From contig JAUXSF010000003.1 of NCBI GenBank assembly GCA_030679955.1, forward strand, positions 1-50,962: a DNA stretch of 50,962 bases. Direction: 5' to 3'. Below are positions 36,850 to 45,900 of the stretch, piece by piece. The DNA comes from Chlamydiales bacterium (lineage in GTDB: Bacteria > Chlamydiota > Chlamydiia > Chlamydiales > JAJFMA01). The notes below the pieces were generated by a model that saw nothing but the letters and a program-made list of their open reading frames with translations, searched no databases and was not told where the DNA came from. The position numbers and the translations under genes are program-made. Within the stretch, counting starts at the first letter, position 1. Every line of letters begins with the position of its first letter.

Positions 36850-38460
36850 TCACTTGGGGAGTAGGATATCGTACAGGATGCTACCATCAACGTTTCTTCG
36901 TCCTATTTGAACGCAGTATTGTTGGCCTGAATTGTATTCATGTGCCAGGACGTAGTTACCATTTATGCTTCGATCATAAATTTTGACGGTATACAGAGCA
37001 GCTAGCTGCTCTATTGATTCGGACCAGTTTTCTAACCCTTTAAGGATGTTATCTATCACCATTTGTTTTTGGTCGCTTGCATCTAGACGATGCGTCCTGA
37101 TGCTGTCTTCAAGTTTACGGCTTCTGATTACTTCACAAATCTCGGCTAGGTGGGTCCGCTTATCTTGTTTATCTAATACGATGGCTGCGAGCTGAGCTAT
37201 TTGCTGTGTCCAACCGAAAGGTGTAGGGAATACTGCCCAGGCGGGTTGACTTAGATTGCGAGGTTGTACCGAATTAACCGTGCCAATATCTTCACCGCTA
37301 ATAGGAGCCTCAACCTGTGTTGTCCTGCCTTCAAAAACGAAATGCTTAAATTGCTGAACGATTATAGGGAAATTGTTTGGAAGATTCTCCTGTCTGAGAC
37401 TTCTAACGAAGTTGCCTACAGATGGATGGTTTAACCAGGCAAGATTGGCCGGGCATGTGTTGGGATAGCAAATATTTTTTAGAGCGATGAGTCGAATCCA
37501 ACTGGTACGTACCTCTTCCAGGGAATGTTTTTGACTCGGGTACCTACCAAGAACCTTGTTGCAATCGTTAACCACAGAGTTAAAGGTCGAGTTCTCTTCA
37601 GGTGTTCCATGATTACTATGATAACCTTGAAATAGGCTCAAAACGCTACGTCGAAGGTGAAGGGTCCCTGTAGCGCGGGATGCTTTGTCATACAAGGTAA
37701 CTGTCTCTTTGATCTCATTTTGCCAATACTCGCTTTCAAAATTAGGAGGGCGGCGATATGCCATCATTAAATGGATTAATGTGCCACAAGGGATCTCGAT
37801 CCTTTCTTCATAGAGGGGTATGAGTTTATCATCGGTTGTCGTTTTTGCGAATAACGATATATTCTGCGCAAGAACCCCTGTTGGTGCGCCTGCTAGGATC
37901 TTATAGATTAGCTGCGCACCCTTTTCGTATTCGAGGTCGTGAAGCATGTGATTTAGTAGTCGTATGCTAGGATTACCAACCAAGTATTTTTTTGGTAGGA
38001 GCAGGATATAGCCCGTGCTGTTGAGTTGAGAAAGTAGTTGAATAGCCCATGCGCAGAAGATTGGTATATGGGTCTCGAGGGACAGATGTGGATAGTTCCT
38101 CGGATCATAACCATCTATAATCACGTTTTGGTTAGCAGAAGGCCGAACAAAGCCTGTGAGGCCCGCTAAAACAGAGGTATTCAACTCTTTTAGCGTAGTT
38201 ACATGTGGAGGCTGTTCAATTTCAGCAGGGTAAGTGTACGCACGAGGAATCGGGGGTGGAGGAGCAAGAACATCCCGAGCCGCTTGGATGGGTGGCATCC
38301 CATGACATAGCATGGATACGGGTATCTGTCTCGGCACTGTAGTGTAATGGTTGGTAGAGAAAGGTGTCTGTAGGGTCGTTGGAGGAAGGGTGGCGGGTGG
38401 AAGCAGTATGCTTGAGAATGGAGGAAGGCGGCTTACAGGAATATTACTCGCTGGATCCAT
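36850..38460 (-). CDS. SNF2-less paralogue of the giant SNF2-family protein
   Basis: A 536-residue protein from ATG 38460, chosen over TTG 38529 because it has GAGGG upstream and gives the MDPA start that matches MDPT of the neighbour. Its middle (DGYDPRNYPHLSL, NPSIRLLNHMLHDLEYEKGA, CGTLIHLMM) aligns with residues about 310-600 of the 1902-residue protein, and its C-terminal 135 residues (VFPTPFGWTQQ to YDILLPK) align with the last 150. The whole helicase core and NLS-like stretch, over 1100 residues, are absent. The N-terminus is Pro-rich. Without an ATPase it could be a partner, decoy or the ancestral form before the ATPase was gained. It lies 351 bp downstream, same strand. Confidence 0.85.
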   Translation of the reverse strand: MDPASNIPVSRLPPFSSILLPPATLPPTTLQTPFSTNHYTTVPRQIPVSMLCHGMPPIQAARDVLAPPPPIPRAYTYPAEIEQPPHVTTLKELNTSVLAGLTGFVRPSANQNVIIDGYDPRNYPHLSLETHIPIFCAWAIQLLSQLNSTGYILLLPKKYLVGNPSIRLLNHMLHDLEYEKGAQLIYKILAGAPTGVLAQNISLFAKTTTDDKLIPLYEERIEIPCGTLIHLMMAYRRPPNFESEYWQNEIKETVTLYDKASRATGTLHLRRSVLSLFQGYHSNHGTPEENSTFNSVVNDCNKVLGRYPSQKHSLEEVRTSWIRLIALKNICYPNTCPANLAWLNHPSVGNFVRSLRQENLPNNFPIIVQQFKHFVFEGRTTQVEAPISGEDIGTVNSVQPRNLSQPAWAVFPTPFGWTQQIAQLAAIVLDKQDKRTHLAEICEVIRSRKLEDSIRTHRLDASDQKQMVIDNILKGLENWSESIEQLAALYTVKIYDRSINGNYVLAHEYNSGQQYCVQIGRRNVDGSILYDILLPK

Positions 38461-38532
38461 GGGGCCCTCGGTGGATGGTCTTAAAATGTCGGGAAGGTAA
38501 TAAATATAAGGATTGTTGACAACGAGCAAGTT

Positions 38533-38796
38533 TTAATGGGAGGGTTTCAGTAGATCTGGAGCCTTGCCTTCCTGGTTTTCTAAGCCACCATCAGGAGTGG
38601 GAACCTCTTGAAAATGCCTATCATGGTTACGGGTCGGTCGGTCGTTATGGGGACGGAAGATCTCATTGGTCTCATTCATCCCGGGAATATCGTTAGGAAC
38701 AGGATTACGTGCGTTTTGTTCGCGAGGCTGTTCCCTCGGACGATATTCATATTGATCAGCAACGAGAAGGCCAGCGCTTACAATTAAGATGAGCAT
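38533..38796 (-). CDS. Small exported protein, tandem paralogue 1
   Basis: An 87-residue protein from ATG 38796, with GGGGGGAAG about 5 nt upstream. The frame is open further back to 39078, but that extension is antisense-like and has no ribosome-binding site. The first 13 residues (MLILIVSAGLLVA) form a short signal-like segment. The rest is Pro/Asn/Arg-rich and probably disordered. PGMNETNEIFRPHND aligns with PGQNEANAIYRSYQQ in the next protein upstream, so the two are tandem duplicates. No known family. It ends 72 bp before the start of the SNF2-less paralogue. Confidence 0.65.
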   Translation of the reverse strand: MLILIVSAGLLVADQYEYRPREQPREQNARNPVPNDIPGMNETNEIFRPHNDRPTRNHDRHFQEVPTPDGGLENQEGKAPDLLKPSH

Positions 38797-38834
38797 ATTG
38801 CTTCCCCCCAGATTAGGCGCTAAAAAATCTGAGA

Positions 38835-38852
38835 GCGGCGACTTGTCGCCGC
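38835..38852. repeat. REP-like palindrome
   Basis: GCGGCGAC-TT-GTCGCCGC followed by ACTCCA, between the tandem small genes. It matches the 21930-21948 hairpin in design (GCGGTGAC-CAA-GTCACCGC, also followed by ACTCCA). It may end the upstream small gene's transcript. Confidence 0.65.
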
Positions 38853-38878
38853 ACTCCAGAATTCCAGAAATTACTGGC

Positions 38879-39175
38879 CTATTTTCTGTAGCTATTGAAA
38901 AGTTGGTCGGCCTCGCGCTCACCCTCATCATCACCTTCACGAACTTGAGAGGGGTGGAAGGAGTTCTGACCTTGTCTCTCAGGTTGTTGATAAGAGCGGT
39001 AGATGGCGTTCGCCTCGTTTTGCCCAGGATTATTCTCCTGCTGCTGTTGGGGAGCTTCATCGTTGTAATCCGGGGCACCTTGGCTAGGCCAATAGGGTTC
39101 GTCGCCTAGGAGAGTACTTGCATTGAAGGCCAGAGCAAGAGCAGACACAACTAGCAATCCTTTACTGATAGCCAT
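38879..39175 (-). CDS. Small exported protein, tandem paralogue 2
   Basis: A 98-residue protein from ATG 39175, with GGAGG 6 nt upstream; an in-frame upstream start at 39202 is not supported. Residues 1-22 are a signal peptide (ISKGLLVVSALALAFNAST). The mature part is Gln/Asn/Glu-rich and low-complexity, with two copies of a short motif: NEANAIYRSY and READQLFNSY. The first copy aligns with NETNEIFRPH in the 87-residue paralogue downstream. No known family. It is likely periplasmic or secreted. It is divergent from the PEP-CTERM-like gene with 101 bp between. Confidence 0.75.
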   Translation of the reverse strand: MAISKGLLVVSALALAFNASTLLGDEPYWPSQGAPDYNDEAPQQQQENNPGQNEANAIYRSYQQPERQGQNSFHPSQVREGDDEGEREADQLFNSYRK

Positions 39176-39276
39176 AAACGCCTCCCTCAGGTTGATACTC
39201 AATACAACCTCATTATAACCGTGGACCCAATCCCTAAATAGATTTATTATAGAGTAGAACGAAAGGAGGCAGGGTT

Positions 39277-39963
39277 ATGAAAAACCTTACCCTAATCCTT
39301 TGCGTTGCGCTGTGTAGTTTAGCGAGTTATGTTCGCGGGGGTACTGTCACCCCAGCAGATTATGTTGGATCTCGAACGGTGGGAGACGGCATAAATGGGG
39401 TTTTCTCATGGGGGAGCCCGAGCGGTTTATCTATTGAATGGACGATTACGCATCCGAACGACGTCTACTACTATTCGTTTTATTTCTCCGTGCCAAGTAA
39501 TGCTCCGGACTTTATCCTCTTTGAGATAGGCCAGAACGCTGATAGTACCATATATAACATCCACTTGGATGGGTTTGGTCGGCCAACTCCTGCTGCCGCG
39601 ACCTACGGTCCTGGTGATTTCCTTGGGCTTCCTAGCGATATATATGGTCTTAAGCTAGACTTTTTCGAGGATCGGCTAAATTGGCATGTCTACTTTGAGT
39701 CTTATCGCGAGCCTATTTGGGGGGATTTTTTTTCACAAGATGGAAGCCTGATTTATGCCTACAACAGTGGATTCGGGTCTGAACCAACCTCGCGTAATTT
39801 TATTCCTTGGATACCGGTTCCTGGGGCGGTTCCTGTTCCTGAGCCATCGACCTATCTACTACTGGCAAGCTTTTTACTATTTTTCGTAGTTAATAATGCG
39901 ATAAACACTAGGAATAAGCATGGATTTTCAATTCAGTTTAGAGCAGATCCATATAAATCTTAG
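39277..39963 (+). CDS. Secreted protein with PEP-CTERM-like sorting tail
   Basis: A 228-residue protein. Residues 1-21 are a signal peptide (LTLILCVALCSLASYVRGG). The mature part is beta-rich and aromatic, with no known domain. Near the C-terminus, VPVPEPSTYLLLASFLLFFVV has the Pro-Glu-Pro box followed by a membrane segment and then basic residues (NTRNK), as in exosortase-sorted PEP-CTERM proteins. The tail is longer than usual (about 20 residues after the membrane segment) because the reading frame continues into the next gene. AGGAGG lies upstream of ATG. It overlaps the start of the giant gene by 44 bp in another frame, which suggests translational coupling. No exosortase gene is in the window. 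Confidence 0.75.
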   Translation: MKNLTLILCVALCSLASYVRGGTVTPADYVGSRTVGDGINGVFSWGSPSGLSIEWTITHPNDVYYYSFYFSVPSNAPDFILFEIGQNADSTIYNIHLDGFGRPTPAAATYGPGDFLGLPSDIYGLKLDFFEDRLNWHVYFESYREPIWGDFFSQDGSLIYAYNSGFGSEPTSRNFIPWIPVPGAVPVPEPSTYLLLASFLLFFVVNNAINTRNKHGFSIQFRADPYKS

Positions 39964-42900
39964 AAAGCAATTGTTGCCTCAGATTCAGGGAGCTTCGCCT
40001 GAGGTTTGGAAATCGCTGGATTCGGTCGAGAGCATCCCTAAGGCTATCGCTACGTTACAAGGAATGATAACGGAGGCAATTCCTACGATCGAGAGTCCGT
40101 TAACGTGTATGAAGCTGCTTGTAGATCTTTGGCGAGACTTCGGCTCATTAAAAAATCAGAGACGTTATAGTTTTACATCTGAGGAAGCGAGCAGTGCATA
40201 TAATGAGTGTCAGGCTAGTCTTAAAGCTTCCATGGGCCTGGGCGGAGCGCTCTTGCTCGAGTATATTATTGGTTTAGAGGGAGAGCAGAGTGGAGTCGCC
40301 ATCGCTAACTTGGTCCAGAGCTACGATCTAGTATTAAACTGGCCAGGTTACATTGAATCCACGGATAAAAATGTGGAAATTGAAGGCTACTTCGAGCAGC
40401 TTGTATGGGATAGTACGCACTATGATCAACACCTTCAAATTGCACGAGAACATAAGTGCGATATGGTTGTGAGGTTACTTGAGGATATGAAGAAGAATCC
40501 GCTTCACTACGCCATACGCATAGGCAAAGTGGATCATATCGAACAGCTTTTAGAATCCGGAAACATCGATATTTCCAGCAAGGATAGGCTTGGAAAGCCA
40601 CCGATTCACTATGTTACTGGAGGTGCAAACGATGCGTTGTTAAAAAAGGTCCCGAACCTAATCACTCTTTTGGTCAAATTCGGTGCAGATCCCAATTACA
40701 TAGCTGGTTGGGATGGGAAAGAGCCTTTAATTCAAAGTGCGTTAAAGCAAAAGTGCCCGCAGACAGCTATAGAGTTGCTTCGCCATGGTGCTGCTTTTTC
40801 CACTGCACAAATAGAAATGCAGGGCCCAAATTCGTTAGCAGAGATTTTCCCTCTGATAACCAAGAACCTAGATGCCGCTAAGGAAAACCCTGAAGCCGTA
40901 CGCTCATTGTTAATCTTTGCCGCTCAACAGAATATTCTCCCCGACCAGCAGTTAACCAAATTTATCGATAGCTTACTTCCGATAGTAGATGAGGCATGTG
41001 GTAATGAGCTCATGCGAATTGCTGCTGTTGGTGGCAGAGAGTTGTTAGTGCAAGCACTCTGGGAGTTAGGAGTAAGGGGAAAAGAACCGTTACATGATGC
41101 TGTTCTGAGCGGTCATCGAAAGGCTGCTAAGCTTTTAGTAAAGCTTGGTGCCGACCTAAATAGCTTGAATGAAAAAGGCGAGACGCCTCTTTGTGCAATG
41201 TTAGGTACTCCCATCGCTCATGGACGTACTCTTAGCTGGCTAGTGAATGCAGGAGCGAGGTATGAGCTGGATAGGACGCCACAAGACGACTTGAATGAAC
41301 TTCTTGCCATATTCATAGACTCAAAGAGTCCGCCCCTCATCACGCAGATGTTACAAAAGGGTGCTGTAGTAGCTCCTGAAGATATTGATTCCTTGTATGA
41401 AACTGTAATTGGTTCTGCTCAGGGGCATATTGTTGAGTTTTTATTAGAGCGAGGCATTGCTCCTACAGAGAAGAGCCACGCCTTGTGGAACGCAATCGTA
41501 ATTGGAGACTATCCTTGGGGACGAGCTCTCTTGGCTGCAATGGTTCAGCGGGGAAGGAATATCGATGAAGTCAATGAAAAGGGATTCACAAACCTTGAAT
41601 GGGCGATAAAACGTCGAAGGTATCCGCTAGCGGCTTTTTTGATTAGCTTGGGAGCTGATATCAATAAAGCCAATTATGAAGGCGTGACACCGGCGCAATA
41701 CTTGCAGAAATCTGGCATCAATCCCTCTGCACTGCAGCATTATGCTGCGTGTCTTACCAATGCTGAAGGCTCTGAAAAACACTTTAGAGAGCAATTAAAT
41801 ATTAAGACCTTAGGGCATATCGTTGGGGATAATTATGTTCGACGCATGCGCGACGATAGTGACGACAAGGTTGAGGGCGGTATCTCTGGTACCATGCTAG
41901 CATTTATCACCAGTGCTTTGGAGTATGCTACAAGTGATCTCGAACCAGGCAAAAAAGCGATAGTTGAACCAGTTTTACAGCGCCTTCATACCGCACACCA
42001 ACTTGCGGAAAGGATTTCTTCAGCTTTGCGATTAAATGGAGACAGTGCACGCACCTTAGAGATTGAACTTATTGAAGAAGGGCTAATCGCACAGCTTAAG
42101 GAGATGCCGGTAGGGGGGGTAATTGTCATTCCTTCAGGTTGGAACTCGGGGAAGAGTGGACACGCTATCCTTCTAGAGTGCAAGAGAACAGAAAATGGCG
42201 TTGTGATTACTGCTGTCAACACTGGAGAGGGCGTAGGGTTCCATGGCGGTACTCACGATGGTGCACGTGCTCATGTGAACACTGTTAAACAGTATCAACT
42301 ACCCCTCGATGAAGTAGAACACAGCCATCTCCTTCGCGCCATAATCGAACTATCGGCTGTAGGAGTCACTGCAAACGACCGGGAACGTCGCTTTGGTCCA
42401 GAGGATCTGTACAATATTCTGGAGCCTTATCAAGTAGAGGAAAACGAGCTCCCCGAGGAATTTAGGCTCGTTGAGTCGTGGAGAAAGTCGCAGCTTAGCG
42501 GCACCTGTTCTTTACGCTGCGTGCTAGCCTACCTTAAGACACAGATGCCTCCAGAACTATACAAAGATCTTATGTTTGCCATTAAGAATGATGCTGTAGC
42601 CTTCACTGTAGAGCAAAATGAGCTGCTTGTCAAAGATGATGCGGCGTTGCGAAAGCTGCTGAGCATGGCTTTACCCCATATGTTTGATAATGTGGCCAAA
42701 CGTGTGCGCAAGCGGGGTGGTGTATCGGACAAAGAGGAGGGCGCTCTGTCGGATCTAACACAGGCAGCGGAAAGATTGAAGGCTGCTGTACCAAAGGCTA
42801 CTTCTACCCATGAGGCGCTAGGACTCCCCGAGTCCTTTACAAGTAAATCAGCGGGCATAGCAAAAGAAATTGGACGTCTAGGTGGACTATACAATGGCCA

Positions 42901-45900
42901 GGTAGCCGCTGTCGCACTGCCTAGCGCTAAGATTCACTCTTTGCCTACTACACCGATAGATAATGTTCAGAATGTAGTAGAACTAGAGGCCACCCTGGCG
43001 TCGTTTACAGCATACGTGGTGGAATTGCAGGCCGATAAGGAAGATGCCTCACTTTACCTAGAAGACTATCTATGTAAGCTTGGCCGTGCCTTTTTTAATA
43101 ATCATCCTGTTTTAGAGCAATTAAAAGGTGATCCAGAAGCGTGCGAACGCGTGATTGCTCAAATCAGTGAACTAGCTAGGCTCACCTATGAAGAGGGTGG
43201 ATTGCACCCGAAGGTTGATGTAGGCCAGACGATAGCTATTCGATACGCCTTGGCTTCTAGCTGGATGTTAGGAGCGTTTATCGATGAGGCTAGAAACTAT
43301 CCTGAGGAGCTGCGAATTAGCCATTATGGATACTCATCCAGCGGCCTTCATCATCTTTTAACAAGGGATTTGAAAACAGCCCCTACCTTTAATCCAAAGT
43401 GGGAGCAAGACTTTTTAAACCTCTTCGACCACGACTGGAATCAAGGGAACGGGGGTGCGCCACTATTTAACTACATTATACATGGAAATGGTCGTAATAA
43501 TGGAACGAATGAGGATCCTCACCTATCCCTCAAACCAGAGCTTGGTGATTTCCAGTATGCTGCTGCCCACGCTGCTCTGGTGCAGGACTGGGAACAAGCC
43601 GATGCAGATTTTCAAGCGGAAGTATCAAGGTATACGAGGTTAGATCCTTCCTTTGATTCTAAAGAGTGGCGTGTGCACTGGCTATATGTACGCAACAAAC
43701 TTCCATCTCACTTTAATCACCTGCGAGAGTTAGCATGGATGGTGCACATCAATTCACCTCTCTATGCTGGTAAAGTGTCTAGAAAAAGTAGACCACTAGC
43801 AATTCATGGGCCTATATTGTCAAGCACACCTGCTCGCACACCGGATAAAAAAGTAGTAATGCGAGCAGACTACAGCCTCGATGGACGATCGTATGGGGAC
43901 AATAGCGAGCTGCTAATAGCTCCTTATGGACAAGACAAGCGCAAGCAATTGCCCTTTAAGTCCGGTTCTTTAAAAGCAACGGGAAACATAATCGGTAAAG
44001 GAGTAGACCATCCTTATTTAACAAATTTCTGGCACCCAAATCAGAATAACGCTGTAGCATTGGCGTCAAATAGAGACTTGCGTGAACTCCAAAGTGTACG
44101 CTTCGGTTCTGATTATGATTTAGAGGGGGGTGTTGTCGCCATTCCCTTATTGCTAGATTATTTTGAGAGTCACATAGATGGCCTTAATCAGGTGGAAAAT
44201 AGGCTACTATTCTCCTATAGCTTGTTTCAAACGCTACTATTGCGACTAGCTTTGCCAAACGCTCCCCATCTTACAGGTGAGCTACTTCAATTCTTCAACA
44301 GAGCAATCGTACATTATGAGGATATGGTTGCTACAGCTACGGAGATAAATGCCAGCACACATACAGTCGCATTTCTGCTGGAGCAGAAGCAACGCATGCT
44401 GTCTTGTTGTCGTCAGGCTGGCATTACACAGATAGGGGAGTTATCTGTTGATGCTTTAATGAAATCGACACGCGAAAAAATCCAAGAGCTTAGCACTTAT
44501 CCTGCCTACGAAAGTAGTGACCTGCAGCAACACCTAAAGTTAGCTATGGTTGAAAGTTATAGCAACGAAGAAATTACATCTTTTGAAGCGGTCCAGGAAC
44601 TAACCACGGCTATTGCCGCGGTCACCCTGATGCGTCTTAAAAATGGAGCAAATGAATCGCTTCCACCAGCCTTTCAAGCTAGTGCTGCAGCGTCCGTCGT
44701 TCAACACCATGAAGCTATCCACCGTCTTATGGAGTCTCATCCAGATCAAGCGGAGCAGCTATTAAACAATATCCTTAATGTCTATGGCATAAATGCTCCC
44801 CAAGGCTCCTGGCAGGGGCGAGCCTACCCGGTCTACGCAGCTTCTTTGGACGATGCAACAAGGGTTGAGGTTAATCTTCTAACCGGCAAGCTTTTGCTAA
44901 ATGGTCAAGAGATCACTGGTATATCGGAGAAAGCGCGTGCTAGCGTACTCTATAAGGCTCTCTTTGGAACAATCCTTTTGCCCGCAGCACAGTTTCCAAC
45001 ACATTACGAAAGCTCTGACAACGCTGGAGAGATTCGTCTCAATATCTCCGCAAAAGGCGAAATATCGGAGGTCAATAGAAAGATAGATGGACAGTGGTAC
45101 CGCTATGTTCATAGCCCTGATGGTAGCCTGCACCCTTCAAGGCCCCCTTTAGTAGGTGCCGATAAGCTGCAGGTATGGTGCTCTATGGACATACCTGCAC
45201 ACTACTTGTTTATTGAGCCCGAGACGGTGGATCCTATAATACGATTGGACGCTGATGGTCGTTTCACCTTCCTTAAAACCGATCCACACACTCGCTATGA
45301 ATGGGTAGATATCTCTTCACTACCAGAGGGCGCTGCTCTAAAGGGAATAGATACCTCTGCAGTTCTCCTACAAGAGGATACGAAGCCTCCTAAGCGTATG
45401 CGCATTCAGTGCCCCACGCTTCGTGACGAGTCTGGCGATGTTTTGGAGTTTATACGCCAAACACCGAAGGGTTCTGACGAAGAAAAATGGGTCCTGGCGT
45501 CTATGCCAAACCTCTTCCTTTCGGACAACCAGGAGATAGCTGGTATAGGTGGCTTGAAGGGGTATGTGGTGCTGGAGACTTTGTCTGGAGGTCGGGAGGC
45601 TTTGTTTCCCATTCGCACACTTGATTCTGAACGCAAAGGTTTGACACCGAATGCTACTTATATGCGCGTCAAACTCCAGGACAACATCCCTATTAGTCAG
45701 GCACCAGATAAGAACGCCTTTTTGGCCTTCCTAACGCTTTCCCATGCATCGACTGTGCAAGACTACCATCGAGCTTTAGAATACCTTAAAGGCGCCCGCA
45801 AGTTTGAGCGGTATAGCGATGAGGAACTGCGAGTTTTTGGGTGGATCTTACAAAGCCCTCGTGAGACACGGGACACGACACAATATGCAGATTCCCTTCG

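Noticed and set aside
38797-39078. A 181-residue version of the small exported protein starting at 39078
   Set aside because: It has no ribosome-binding site, overlaps the 98-residue gene in another frame, and the internal ATG at 38796 has a strong site and a signal-like start.
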